A stretch of DNA of 34,510 nt from contig JADGJG010000170.1 of the NCBI GenBank assembly GCA_027596195.1, positions 1 to 34,510 on the forward strand, given 5' to 3'. The number at the start of each line of letters is the position of its first letter. The stretch's first letter is position 1. Shown here one piece after another: positions 1-9,488 of the stretch. Both the position numbers and the translations under genes were made by a program. The notes beneath the pieces were generated by a model. The model saw nothing but the letters and a program-made list of their open reading frames with translations, was not told the origin of the DNA and did not search any database. The stretch is from Podochytrium sp. JEL0797. Taxonomy: Eukaryota; Chytridiomycota; Chytridiomycetes; Chytridiales; Chytriomycetaceae.

Positions 1-2
1 CC

Positions 3-329
3 CATCAAATCATGACACAAGGCGATTTCCTGCGCAGCATGGGCATCGTGCAACGGTTGCAGGTGTTGATGAAGTTGGTCAAGGCGGACAAGCGGAAAGA
101 GCTGGCAGCCGCGTATGAGAGGCTTGTGGGTCCGTCGGGGGTCAATGGGATGGGTGAGATTTACAAGTTTATGGCTGTCACGAGGGAGGGGGATGCGTGT
201 CCGTATCCGTTTGCTGAGGAGAAGGAGGTGGAATCGAAGGAAGAATCCAAAGATGAAGTGAAGGAGGAAATGAAACGGGAGGATTCTGATGACGGTGTAA
301 GAGAGGAGGGTGCTAAGAAACAAGAATAA
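3..329 (+). CDS. NDUFAF7: NDUFAF7-like mitochondrial complex I assembly methyltransferase, C-terminal part (5' truncated by window edge)
   Basis: The frame is open from the left edge (residues H-Q-I precede the first Met), so this is the last exon, or part of it, of a gene that starts outside the window. The visible start TQGDFLRSMGIVQRLQVLM matches the C-terminal signature I know from NDUFAF7 (DUF185/MidA family): TQ-x-x-FL-x-x-MGI-x-x-RL. It is followed by the usual YERLV..MG..YKF block. Family members are mitochondrial protein arginine methyltransferases that act on a complex I subunit during assembly. The catalytic Rossmann part is not in the window. The last 40 residues are a Glu/Lys-rich charged tail that I do not know from the animal proteins. 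The stop is TAA at 327-329. Identification is good for the family; the gene is only partly seen. Confidence 0.8.
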   Translation, partial: HQIMTQGDFLRSMGIVQRLQVLMKLVKADKRKELAAAYERLVGPSGVNGMGEIYKFMAVTREGDACPYPFAEEKEVESKEESKDEVKEEMKREDSDDGVREEGAKKQE

Positions 330-438
330 AAAAGATCACGGGTCATGGGCGGGCGATTAATCGTGTGTGGAAAACCTCCGATTGGAGGTCGACGTCGATT
401 TTTTGTTTTTTTTCCTTTCTGCAATTCACTCCAAAAAT

Positions 439-637
439 GTGCGTGACCCTTTCCGACCTGCATCCTCCTCTCCCTCCCCCTGCTACTTAATGATGACTTC
501 CGGTATTTGGAAGTGCCGTCTTATAGTGCCGGAAAAACCGGCACATGACGACTACCGATCGAACTGACAAAGCTCTCCCATTCTCTCCCCTCCTCGATCT
601 CAACTTTGCAAATCGACTGACTTTTGCTATTGTTTAG
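439..637 (+). other. Putative 5' UTR intron of DPH2
   Basis: A GTGCGT donor-like site at 439 and a pyrimidine-rich tract ending in TTTAG at 633-637 would leave six leader bases before the DPH2 ATG at 644. The span contains repeat copy 1. The other repeat copy lies in a confirmed-by-frame DPH2 intron, which makes an intron here more plausible. There is no coding frame to test it, so this is inference. Confidence 0.35.
484..567 (+). repeat. 84-bp interspersed repeat, copy 1 (upstream of DPH2)
   Basis: The sequence from TACTTAATGATGACTTCC to CGATCGAACTGA is repeated at 1675-1758 with only two mismatches over 84 bp. It contains two perfect inverted repeats: ACTTCC..GGAAGT with a 7-nt loop, and GTGCCGG..CCGGCAC with a 5-nt loop. 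It also carries two related direct motifs, ATGATGACTTCCGG and ATGACGACTACCGA. The flanks on both sides are C/T-rich in both copies. I see no open frame, no terminal inverted repeats and no clear target duplication. Confidence 0.9.
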
Positions 638-643
638 ACTCTA

Positions 644-2475
644 ATGGCGCTAGACATATATGCTACATTCGAGATTGAACGAACTATCGCCACTGTTCAA
701 ACAGGAGGCTATCGCAACGTAAGTTTTTCTCTCTTTTTTGTCGTCCGACCCAAACAAGCGATTCTAACCCGGCCAACTAATGCCTCCAGTAAATTCAGAT
801 TGCTCTCCAATTCCCGGATGATCTTCTCGCGTATGCGACCGATGTTGCTCTGATCCTCGACGAGCGATGCAACGCGGATTCCTCCGTCAAGAAACACACG
901 TTCTACATCCTGGCCGACACTACCTACGGCAGCTGCTGTGTCGACGAGGTCGCCGCCGAGCACGTTTCCTCCGATCTGGTAGTCCATTACGGCCGCACCT
1001 GTTTAAGCCGAACATCACGCATCCCCGTCCTCTACGTCTTTGGAAACCCCGCGGTCGACGTCGAACACCTCGTTTCCTCCGTTTCAGCACTCGTTCCAGC
1101 CACCAGCACGCCTCTCCTGTTCATGTTCGACGCCGTGTACAGTCACGCCTCTTCAGCCATTTCCGACAAGCTCTTTGACGCTGGGTTCAAGGATATGATC
1201 GTGTCGACGATTGATACGCATGTGGGTGTCACTGCGACAGAAAGCCAGACGGTTCAAGACGGCGAGGTTCCGACTTCGTATGGTCGCAAGTATGTCGTGC
1301 CCGAGGGTCGCGATTTGAGCGAATATTCGATTCTGTATGTTGGTGCCGAGAGTTTGACTCTCACCAATATCCTGATGACGCATAGTACCAATCAGGTATG
1401 TTCTCGTGCTTCGGGTGATTCTGCAAAATTCAGTCGCTTACGTTTTTCCCTTTTTTTCCTTCAGAGCTTTTCGTACGATCCCGCAAGCAAAGTTGCAAGA
1501 GAAGAATCCACAACGGTCAACAAGCTCCTGCGGCGGCGATATGTGATGGTCCAGAAAGCCAAAGACGCGGATGTTGTTGGAATTGTTGTCGGGACTTTGG
1601 GCGTTGGTTAGTATTTTCACTCCATCTGCACCTCCTTCTCCTCCATAACCCTTGGAAACTCGCGCTCCTTTTCTTACTTAATGATGACTTCCGGTATTTG
1701 GAAGTGCCGTCTTATCGTGCCGGAAAACCCGGCACATGACGACTACCGATCGAACTGATGCAAGAAAAGCCACATCCTTCCCACTCTCTCCCCCCTTTCT
1801 CTCCTCCATTGCCATGTTCTGATTTTTTCGTTTTTTCCACCAGTTTCCTACCTGCCGCTCATTGAACACCTCAAGCGTCTCATCCTCGCGCGCGGCAAGA
1901 AACCCTACCTCATCGCCGTTGGCAAACCCTCCCCAGCCAAGCTCGGCAACTTTATGGAAGTGCAAGTCTTTGTCCTCGTGGCGTGCCCCGAAAACACGCT
2001 CGTTGACAGCAAGGAGTTTCTGCAACCCATCGTGACGCCATACGAGCTCGAGATTGCACTCGTTTCTGGCAAGGAGTGGATCCCAAGCTCGTATGAGACG
2101 GATTTGGCCAAGCTCGCGGACCGGATTGGTATGGAGGCTGAACAAGAAGTGGCGAGGGCTGCTGCTGGTGGGGATGAGGAGGATGATGATGAACCACACT
2201 TTTCGTTGATGACGGGCGGGTATAAGCAGCGCAAGCAGTATACCGCACAAGAAGATGAAGTGGAGGAGGAAGTGGTTGGTGCGGATGGAGTTGTTACGAT
2301 TCGCAAGACGGGTGATGTTTCCAAGTTTATGATGAATAGTGCGGCTGCGGCGTATTTGAACGAGAAGCGCACTTTCAAGGGATTGGAGGTCAAGTTGGGC
2401 GAGACTGCAGTTGAGGAAGCTGGTGAAGGCCGGGCGGGGGTTGCTTCTGGGTATGCAGAGGAAGGCACAAATTAA
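644..2475 (+). CDS. DPH2: Diphthamide biosynthesis protein 2 (DPH2)
   Basis: DPH2 pairs with DPH1 in the radical [4Fe-4S] complex that moves the 3-amino-3-carboxypropyl group of SAM to a histidine of elongation factor 2, the first step of diphthamide synthesis in the cytosol. Exons: 644-718, 799-1395, 1465-1606, 1844-2475 (481 aa, all in frame). Diagnostic segments are FEIERT near residue 9, IALQFPDDLL (26-35), DTTYGSCCVDEVAAEH and VVHYGRTCLS in exon 2, and GTLGVVSYLPLIEHLK across exons 3-4. Cys residues of the cluster site are present in TYGSCCVDE and GRTCLS. The C-terminal third (EEDDDEPHFSLMTGGYKQR onward) is acidic with a short Ala-rich stretch. Intron 3 is 237 bp, longer than its neighbours because it carries repeat copy 2. 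The last exon is strongly C-rich at its start and G-rich at its end. Confidence 0.95.
1675..1758 (+). repeat. 84-bp interspersed repeat, copy 2 (inside DPH2 intron 3)
   Basis: This is the second copy of the element at 484-567, in the same orientation and with two mismatches. It keeps both hairpins; one mismatch falls in the loop of the second hairpin and the other just 5' of its stem. It lies within the intron at 1607-1843. Without it the intron would be about 153 bp. Confidence 0.9.
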
Positions 2476-2574
2476 ATAAACGCTCGTATTCTTTATTTTG
2501 GAGAAGTTCGAGAAGAATGGGAAAGGAGAAGATTTGGCCCAACACTGCTGCCCAACACATTTTTCCCCAAAAAA

Positions 2575-3445
2575 ATGCACTTGTTCCGATACCTTGCCGT
2601 TACGTGCCTTGCAGCGGTTGCTTCAGCCGGATTCATTGAGGGACAGCTGGTCAAGTCAGATGTGCTTCCTGGTGAGTTACAAGCGAGAGGGGGGGTGGGT
2701 GGGAGGTCGTCGCTAATGCGTCATATTGGTTCAGAGGTGGACATCACGCCCACAATTCGAGTCTCTTTGGATGGCGGTGCGCAGTTCGCATATGTCGAAA
2801 CGGATGGCACATTTGTGTTGTGAGTCGTGTGCGATTACAAGTTGGCGGTTTGAAACTCATCCGTGTTATGCCAGTAACCAAGTCGATGACGGGATTCACC
2901 TTCTCGAAGTTTTGTCCCGCGACTACTACTTCCCGAAGGTACTAGTGATTGCATGCATTATTCTGAGGCTGGCTAAGCTCCCCTCCTCGCTATAGGTCCG
3001 CGTTGCAGTGTCGGGAAACAACATGTTCGCCTCGATCCACGCCGACGGCACAAACTGGAACACCCCTGGCCCCGAGATGAAGTTGCCTCTACAGATTCCG
3101 GCCAAAGTGATCCTCGATCCGTTCATGGTGCGTGTTGTGTTGGAATTGCAATTGAAATCGCCTGTGCTCACCCCCCCGTGTTCAAACCGCCAGCCTCGCC
3201 CCAAAATGTCCGTCATGGGCCTCATCATGGGTAACCCAATGCTGCTCATGATGGGTGGAACGTTTGCTCTGTTCTTCTTCCTCCCAAAGATGATTGAGGG
3301 AATGGACCCCGAGGAGGTCAAGAAAATGCAAGAGTCCCGTTCAGCACAGCCAAAGCTCGAAATGCCAGATGTTAGTGAGAGTTTGGCGAACTGGTTCGCC
3401 CCCACGGCACCCCCGCCCGCGTCGTCCGTCAACAAGAAAAAATAA
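2575..3445 (+). CDS. EMC7: ER membrane protein complex subunit 7 (EMC7)
   Basis: EMC7 is a lumenal beta-sandwich subunit of the ER membrane complex, which inserts tail-anchored and multi-pass proteins. Exons: 2575-2671, 2735-2819, 2875-2938, 2996-3127, 3194-3445 (209 aa). A signal peptide (MHLFRYLAVTCLAAVASAG) is followed by a sandwich domain with the family pattern RVSLDGG..AYVETDGTFVF..VDDGIHLLEVLSRDY. One membrane span follows at about 139-157 (GNPMLLMMGGTFALFFFLPK). The cytosolic tail contains KMIEGMDPEEVKKMQES and ELPDVSE-like MPDVSESLANWF, both hallmarks of EMC7, and ends in Lys. Length is close to other fungal and animal EMC7 proteins. It starts 99 bp after the DPH2 stop on the same strand. 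Confidence 0.93.
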
Positions 3446-3477
3446 AAAACTCAATTGTTTGCAAGAGAAAAAAAATC

Positions 3478-4997
3478 ATGAAAGACAAACCAACCGGGAT
3501 CGCAACAGCGCACACGATCTCCAGTCCTCGCGATTCTCCGAGAGAGTCGATGGTCCGGAAGTTTTCCACAATCGGTCCAACGACACCGAAACCGAGCTCA
3601 GATTCGCGTCCCGACGCACGATCGCAGAAGGAAAGGGATTTAATGAAAGAGATCAAATCTGCTCTCAAAGCAGAGCTGTGGAATAAGTTGCCGGACTTGC
3701 TGGGGGAATGGGAAATCGTGAGCTCGAAGGACGTCATGGCTGAATGTGGGGTAAGACACTTGCGTGTGGGTTTTACGTGACGGTGAACCGGAAAGCCGCA
3801 TATCGCTACGTTAGGCGTGTGAACTATCATCCGGCTAGCATCAAATTGAAATGGCTATGCGAACGGTTTTCTAATCGACACACGTTTTGGGCAGGTCCTC
3901 TTTTCGACTAAAGATCGTCTATTGTGTGAAAAAACATTGGAACATGTCATGAAGCGCGGTCCTTTAAACGGAAACGAGTATTCTTTTGCTTCTGCTCTGA
4001 TTCACTTGGGTTCGTCGCGCTTGTTTCGTTTTTCCCGGTCGCTCGACACTCATCGAATACGAAAAATAGCACAATGCCAATTCCATCTCCAGAAAACAGA
4101 AGACTGCTCCGCGAACCTGTACCGCGCTTTAAAATTTGTTGAGCAACAGATCCGGCTCCGAGACAGTGGCGACGACAAGAGTCGACGATCCAGCAGTACT
4201 CCCACTGCGCCACCAGCGACATCAGCAGAATGGTCGGAGCTAAAGGACTGGATCACTGTCTTTCTCGCCATTTTGACATTCCGTCGCCATAATTTTGAAG
4301 AAACGTTGAGGCTTCTCGACACGACGGCCAATTATCAACTTGTGCTTAAGCCCAACAAGTTTGCCTTTATCACATTGTTGAAGGCCAAATGTTTTTGTGA
4401 GACCAGTCAGCCGCAGGAAGCCTTAAGGATTTTGATGATGCGACAAGTGAGTGCCGTCTCCAAAAAAATCACTCCTTTTTCTTACACTCACAAATTCTGT
4501 AGAGCCAAGAGGTCGCACTCTCCGAAATCGATCAGATCCACGTGTCCAAGCAAGACACCATTCCCATTCCCGCATCCACGCGCCCTTCAATGAGCCGCCC
4601 ACGCGCCCCATCCACCCTCGGCCACGATATCAGAGCACCGTCCATCATGAGCCACAGTGACAGGGCACCCTCCACCGTAAACCACGACAGAGCATCATCC
4701 ACCGTCAACCACAACGACGACGCAGGAACGTTTTCCTTGGCGGCTGAAAATGATGGTGTCAATCTGTCTGATGGTCCAGCATCTATTTATGCATGCCATG
4801 ATTTGCATATGATGATTCTCGAACGCGTGGGAAAAGATGAGGAGGCCAAAGAGTTGTTCAAGGACGTGAAAGGAGATGGGAGTAAGAGACCGGCAGTATT
4901 CAAGGATTTCATTAAAAAGCAGCCGATTGTGGAGGTGGGAAAACAGCTGATTGATTCTTGGATGCCAAAAGCTGGAGAACTTTCGCGAAAATTTTAA
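3478..4997 (+). CDS. Unrecognised protein with TPR-like helices and Ser/Pro repeats
   Basis: Exons 3478-3750, 3895-4009, 4070-4446 and 4503-4997 join in frame to 419 aa. Intron 2 (4010-4069) is 60 bp and has no stop, so reading through it also stays open. I excise it because the join gives ALIHLAQCQFHLQ, a natural helix, and both GT and AG ends are present. Residues 1-60 are Ser/Pro/basic and look disordered. From about 60 to 255 the sequence looks alpha-helical with TPR-like pairs (NGNEYSFASALIHLAQCQF; FAFITLLKAKCFCETSQPQ). Then comes a disordered segment with four copies of a ~10-aa RAPST..H motif, then a final helical part (YACHDLHMMILERVGKDEEA). I do not recognise a family and assign no function. 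It starts 33 bp after the EMC7 stop. Confidence 0.75.
4602..4718 (+). repeat. Degenerate tandem repeat coding RAPST(x)xH units
   Basis: Four consecutive units of 9-10 codons, reading RAPSTLGHDI, RAPSIMSHSD, RAPSTVNHD and RASSTVNHND, lie in the last exon of the TPR-like gene. They sit in a Ser/Pro/His-rich, probably disordered segment between two helical parts. Confidence 0.8.
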
Positions 4998-5060
4998 TTT
5001 TTTGGAAGGAAGGTTTTTTCTTCCAAAAACAAAAGCAGTCCTTTTTTCCCTCTTCCTTCC

Positions 5061-7260
5061 TCAATTTTGGTCGTATAAATCCTTCAGAGCACTCAAATTA
5101 TCAACACATCCTTCAATCACCTCCCTTCCGATTCCATTCTCTCCAACCATGCGCAACACCTTTCCGGGGACGTGTTTCAAGGACTCCATGTGTGATTCCA
5201 CAAGCTTGCTCAATCGCGAGGAAGCGCGCAGACGCGCGAACGTTGGGATTTGGTCCACGGGGGTCTCTGCAGTGAAGAGGTCCGGAAACGCGAGTGAAAT
5301 GGGGAAGCCCGATTCAGACGTGTAACTAGTTGTTTGTTTTTGCGATAAGAGTTAAGAGACTGGAGCAAAGAGGTGGGGTGTCGGTCACAAGGTTACCTGT
5401 TATTGCAGCCAACCGGAGTCGGCGACTTAGCAAGGTAGTCATTGAAAGCAGTGGTCGTATTCGAAGTGCTGTTACGCAAACCAAACGCGTGAAAAGTAAA
5501 CAGAAACGCATGAGTTGGACTTTGGGAAACCAAAAAAATATATCCACAAAAGCAAACACTTACTTGGCACCCTCTACACCTCGCAGAACACTGACTTGTC
5601 CCGAGCAATCCTCCACAACATCGTATCCCAAATCAAATGTCGCGTCGTGCACCCAATTCACATGATCGCCCATTTTAAGCTGCTTGCTAAACAGTTCCTT
5701 GACGGGCTGTACGTTGTAGCACGGGAACGGAGTAGACGAAGCAAGCATTCCGAGTGGTCCTGTCTGCGTGAGTGGGCTGATGTATCCAGCCATAGTAACG
5801 GGGGACTTGGCAAGCCTGACAAAAATATAATTAAAATGGAACCCGGTGAATGCAGTGTTTTCCGAACCTCATGGGGAGAGTGATCGTGTCAATAGCAGCA
5901 GCCAAGCACGCGGTCCAGTGGTATCGGGATTGAAGCTGGGAACAGAAATCAGAAACCGCCAGTCAGAGAAAACGCGTTAAAAAACATTACCAACGACTTG
6001 ACGCCAAATCCGCCGAAATCAGAACCGCGATATAATCTACCATCTGCTGGTTTACCCACAGGTACATACAAAGAAGCCAAATCCGAAATGTGGGACATGG
6101 CCAACGATTCGTTCATTTTTCGAACAGGTTCCTGCGAAGACGTGTTACAAAATGGCGCCAAAGGGAAAATAAAGCACTCACTGGAATCCCATCGCAATCA
6201 TCACTGATTCCAAACACAGTGATACACATTTTCCCGACATCCTCACGCAGCGATTCGAGACACGACGCAGTGAATCCGGAAAACGCGTTGCTCACATCTG
6301 CGAGGACTTGAATTCCTTGGGGGTTGTCACATTCTTCAAGAAAGAAACGGATTCGGTTCTCCAGGATGTCGTCTTGCTGAAATTGACCAGAGTCCAAAAA
6401 ACAGAAACAGTTGGTTCGCAATTCTCAAGAAACAACTCAGCCGGAATCAAGTATCGTTACCAAGGCATGGTCTTCGGCCCAAAGATCCGTTCCTTGGTTG
6501 AAAACGGCAAATGGTGCTTGCGTGTCGCCATGCGAATAATTAGACGGCAGTTCGCACACAGTTCTCGGGTGATAAAACATGGAGTTGAAGTCGGACCAGA
6601 CATGGACTTTGGAGTCAAGCGCCTTGGAAAACTTTTTGGGTGCGACAGGTTGCTCAGGAATCTGCTGTTTCTTTTCCGGTTCGTCTTCGTCCATGGGATC
6701 GGTTTCGAGATAATCCAGATATTCGTTTTTGGGGAGCGCGTCTTGCTTCCGAACGTCCACCTTCCCGTTCCTGTTGTGTGAGTGATCAGTTTGAGAGAAC
6801 CAAGCGCGCCGCAGTTTTCTCGGTTACCATGAGCCCGCAACATCGTCCTCGCCGTCTTCATATAGCTGATTGATCTTCTTCAATGTTCCGAGACTGCCTA
6901 TTTACATTCGAAAAGATGAGCTTGGTGGGGTGGAAGGTTTTTTGTTGTTTTTCGGCCGGAGCACCTTTGAGGTCGACAATCACCAAGCGAGGCGCATACG
7001 TGGCGTATCCCTGGCGAGCGAGAATAGAAGTGATCAGATTCATTGCATGTGTTGATGGATGCACACTCACACGTTCGGCATCAATCCCGGCCCGGATCAA
7101 GACGCTGGTATCGATCAGATTGGAGTCCGCAATGTCCTGGCTTCGGCGTCAGAACAGCAAAAATATATGCTGGTAACGAATGGAATACCAAGGCATTCCA
7201 GAGATGCGTTCCGACAAAGGAAGCGGAGTGGCCAAGCTGCAAGGTAACAATTTCTTTCAT
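5061..7260 (-). CDS. DML1: Misato/DML1 family tubulin-related protein
   Basis: Misato (MSTO1; Dml1 in yeast) is a tubulin/FtsZ-related protein linked to mitochondrial distribution and inheritance. Eleven exons join in frame (518 aa): 7260-7189, 7136-7071, 7010-6965, 6897-6828, 6770-6461, 6376-6182, 6131-5991, 5935-5868, 5815-5564, 5468-5397, 5325-5061. Family marks in order: MKEIVTLQLGHSASFVGTHLWN at the N-terminus; APRLVIVDLKGSLGTL in exons 3-4; VHVWSDFNSMFYHPRT in exon 5; ILENRIRFFLEECDNPQGI followed by the phosphate-loop-like region in exon 6; and SESGFPISLAFPDLF in the last exon. All eleven exon joins keep phase, which supports the model although several exons are under 80 nt. The start at 7260 is fixed by the conserved MKEIVTLQ. 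Confidence 0.92.
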
Positions 7261-7344
7261 GATTTTTACTTGTACGTTTTAATGTACGGGCCGTAGTGAA
7301 TTCGAATGAATATGTAGAAAAACACGGGCAAATTCCATTCTTTC
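7261..7344 (-). pseudogene. Decayed duplicate of the COX11 last exon
   Basis: Read on the minus strand, this segment contains TTGCCCGTGTTTTTCTACAT and GGCCCGTACATTAA. These align with TATGCCCGTTTTTTTCTACA and GACCCGTACATGAA of COX11 exon 2 (about 7423-7487), in the same order and spacing. One frame reads N-L-P-V-F-F-Y-I then loses similarity, against DMPVFFYIDPEF in the real exon, and ends in a TAA just before the Misato start. I estimate about 70-75% identity over ~65 bp by eye. It could instead be an alternative terminal exon, but the loss of the EFAYDPYMKDV sequence argues for a relic. Confidence 0.65.
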
Positions 7345-7365
7345 AACAACATGACACATCTTACT

Positions 7366-8219
7366 TTATTGATATTTACTGCGGAAAAACGTGTAGTGCA
7401 AGGTGATTTCGCGAACATCCTTCATGTACGGGTCATAGGCGAATTCCGGATCAATGTAGAAAAAAACGGGCATATCAACTTCTTCATGAGCGGCAAGCTT
7501 TTGCTCTTCGAAACAGAAGCACTGGATCTTGTTGAAGTACCTTAAGGAGAGAGAAAATGTCAGTGATATGGGGACATATGGAGGAAGGGGATTCGAAACA
7601 AGCACGACGATCAAGGGTGACTAATCTTTGCGAGTAACCCATCACGCATCACGCATCACAAGAAAAAGAGAGAAACGGGCAACCGAAAGAAAGTACTCAA
7701 CTGAGCAGCCCTTCCCGGAACGACTGAATAAGTCGAAATGCCCACAATGTCTTCGTCCGTTGGATTCTCGGCCGTGTAGAACGCCAGTGCAGTTTCACCA
7801 GGCACGAGTGTAAGCTCCTTTGTTTGCGGGGTAAACTTCCACTTCATGCTGTCACTGAGCGACGAGTTGAAGCGGATGCGGATGGGTTTTGCGCCAGCTA
7901 CGGGCTTCATGGTTGCCGGATCGAACTTTCCACCCGACAGGTTCCTGGCAGTGCCGTCGAGACCCGTGTCCGTGCAGATGATCTTGTAGAGCGGAACGGC
8001 CGCATAAGAAAGCCCCACGAAGCCAATGATCACAGACCCGATGTACAGCATCGCGCTCTGGTTACGTGCGCGGAGGGTGTCGGCGCGAGAGAGATGCTGG
8101 GGTGCTGATGAAGAAGATGATGATGTTGCTGTGGACGCGAATGCTGGGCGCGGGGCGAATACTGGGCGTGGGGCAAGCCGCGAGGCAAGTACACGACCAC
8201 AGGATGCCGATCGAAACAT
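7366..8219 (-). CDS. COX11: COX11, cytochrome c oxidase copper chaperone
   Basis: COX11 delivers copper to the CuB site of Cox1 at the inner mitochondrial membrane. Two exons, 8219-7702 and 7540-7366, join in phase 2 (230 aa). The N-terminus is rich in Arg, Ala and Ser without acidic residues (MFRSASCGRVLASRLAPRP), a typical mitochondrial presequence. A membrane span lies at about 57-75 (MLYIGSVIIGFVGLSYAAV). The lumenal beta domain has PLYKIICTDTGLDGTA, IRIRFNSSLSDSMKWKFTP, and the copper-binding CFCFEEQ with Cys at about 180 and 182. It ends with MPVFFYIDPEF..ITLHYTFF, as in the family. The single intron falls just before YFNKIQCFCF. Length is normal for a fungal protein. Confidence 0.96.
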
Positions 8220-9232
8220 CTTTTTCGAGAGTGAATTTCAAACTGGAAAAAAGCGAAGAGAATTCGGGGAGGGGAACATATGTCTGAGGCTGGCATTAGG
8301 GGCCAACCGGCTTGAGTTTCGAATAGCGAAAACATTTATCGTTAGCGTTTTGGAATATAAAAATGAACCATTGATTTCTTCCGTTATTAAACTGCCTTTT
8401 TGTTATATTTTGGCGCTTCTTTCACCCCGCCTTCCTTCCCTTCCTTGCATGAAAGAACAACACTTCTGGATCCCACCTTTATTTCATGCATTCCTTACTT
8501 CTATAAATCTCTCAATTGATAAATTCGGGGATTTTGTTTGCCGTGAGTAACAACGAAGGGCGGTTGTAGTGGTTGGTGGTGGTGGCCGCGGTCAGCGGCG
8601 GGTCCTGCAGCGGCGGCGGGGGCTGCTTTTCTCTCATTTCGGTGATCCCATTTTTTGGATATTGACATTGACAAAGCGAGCAAATGCGAGCCGAGGGGGA
8701 ATTTGCGGCCAATGTATTTCAAGGGGTGAGGGGTCCCGCGTCCAAAGTGAAGGACGGAGAAAACAAGGTTTTGGGCAGGCTGGGCCAATCCCACATTTTG
8801 TTTTCCTAACTTTTTAAAATTCTAGAGAGAACCGAGTGGCGAGTGGCGAGGGGCAGGTGCCAGGCTTGATTTTTGTCCGGGAATTGAAAACAGCACGGTA
8901 CCTTTTCTCACACCATCATAGATAAATAGATAAACTCGAGTTTTTGTTATCACATAACTCCTATAAGATTCCTGCCTGCAAAATCGCATTACGCGCCTTC
9001 ATCGCGAATTTCATCGCGAATGCAATCAAGACAAATCGGTTGCGGGAGGCCGCCGAGGCGCGCGTGCGGAAACCCGAACACAAATAATCAAATGTCCCAA
9101 ATTCATTTCGTTGGTTCGCTGAATTTTCTGCCGCCAGCGACTCTTCATACCCGAATCGATTCGACACCTCGTGCGTTTTGCAGCGTTTTGCCGCGTTGTG
9201 GGCGACTCGGCGAACGGGTTTATTACTATTTT
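8220..9232. other. Gene-poor stretch of about 1 kb
   Basis: I find no convincing gene here. Open frames on both strands start at non-ATG codons or show no protein-like pattern. The first part probably holds the COX11 promoter. Noted structure: an A/T-rich zone (8330-8540), a G-rich zone of GGT/GGC runs (8560-8635), a 7-bp motif GAGTGGC repeated (8834-8851), and a perfect 12-bp tandem TTCATCGCGAAT twice (8998-9021). Confidence 0.55.
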
Positions 9233-9433
9233 TTATGAGGAATTTGCCTTCATTGCCTCTGCTTCCTCAACAGCCCACGCCTTGATTGGCAGAATTTTTG
9301 GTTTGCATACCACAAACTTGCTGCCGTCCAATTTCGTTGGCGCCGTCCCAAATAACTGTGGCGTCTCTCCTGCGATTCCCAGCTCGAACGGAATAAACTT
9401 GGGTGGATAGTGTTGTGGGGCCGTGTTGTCCAT
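9233..9433 (-). CDS. Small 66-aa protein of unknown function, head to head with IFT57
   Basis: The ATG is at 9433 and the TAA at 9233. The frame can extend upstream to a non-ATG codon at 9514, but that would overlap the IFT57 start codon, so I prefer the internal Met. The product MDNTAPQHYPPKFIPFELG.. is proline-rich at its N-terminus, with TAPTKLDGSKFVVCKPKIL in the middle and a short acidic helix at the end (AWAVEEAEAMKANSS). It has no signal peptide or membrane span. Codon choice resembles that of neighbours. I do not recognise it. Its start lies 55 bp from IFT57's, so shared regulation with a flagellar gene is possible but unproven. Confidence 0.55.
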   Translation of the reverse strand: MDNTAPQHYPPKFIPFELGIAGETPQLFGTAPTKLDGSKFVVCKPKILPIKAWAVEEAEAMKANSS

Positions 9434-9488
9434 TTTCTCTGACTTGATTGCGTTCAGAAAGAGAATTGTCGAAGAAATTTGAAAGTGA

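Larger units (their letters stand above)
330..643 (+). other. Intergenic stretch and DPH2 5' leader
   Basis: This 314-bp gap between the NDUFAF7-like stop and the DPH2 start holds no gene. It contains a T-rich tract (about 400-420), C/T-rich runs, and the first copy of an 84-bp repeat (484-567). It probably holds the DPH2 promoter and 5' UTR, including a possible leader intron at 439-637. I saw no clear TATA box. Confidence 0.6.

Noticed and set aside
1678..2580. 300-codon open frame on the minus strand
   Set aside because: It is antisense to DPH2 exon 4 and covers repeat copy 2. It has no protein-like pattern, and the skewed base use of the exon explains its openness.
8501..8794. 97-codon minus-strand frame with Ala/Pro-rich middle
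   Set aside because: The Ala/Pro part reflects a GC-rich simple stretch. There is no conserved pattern and no suitable partner exon.
8961..9167. 68-codon minus-strand frame
   Set aside because: It begins at GTG, contains the 12-bp tandem repeat and has no recognisable motif. It is not strong enough to call.
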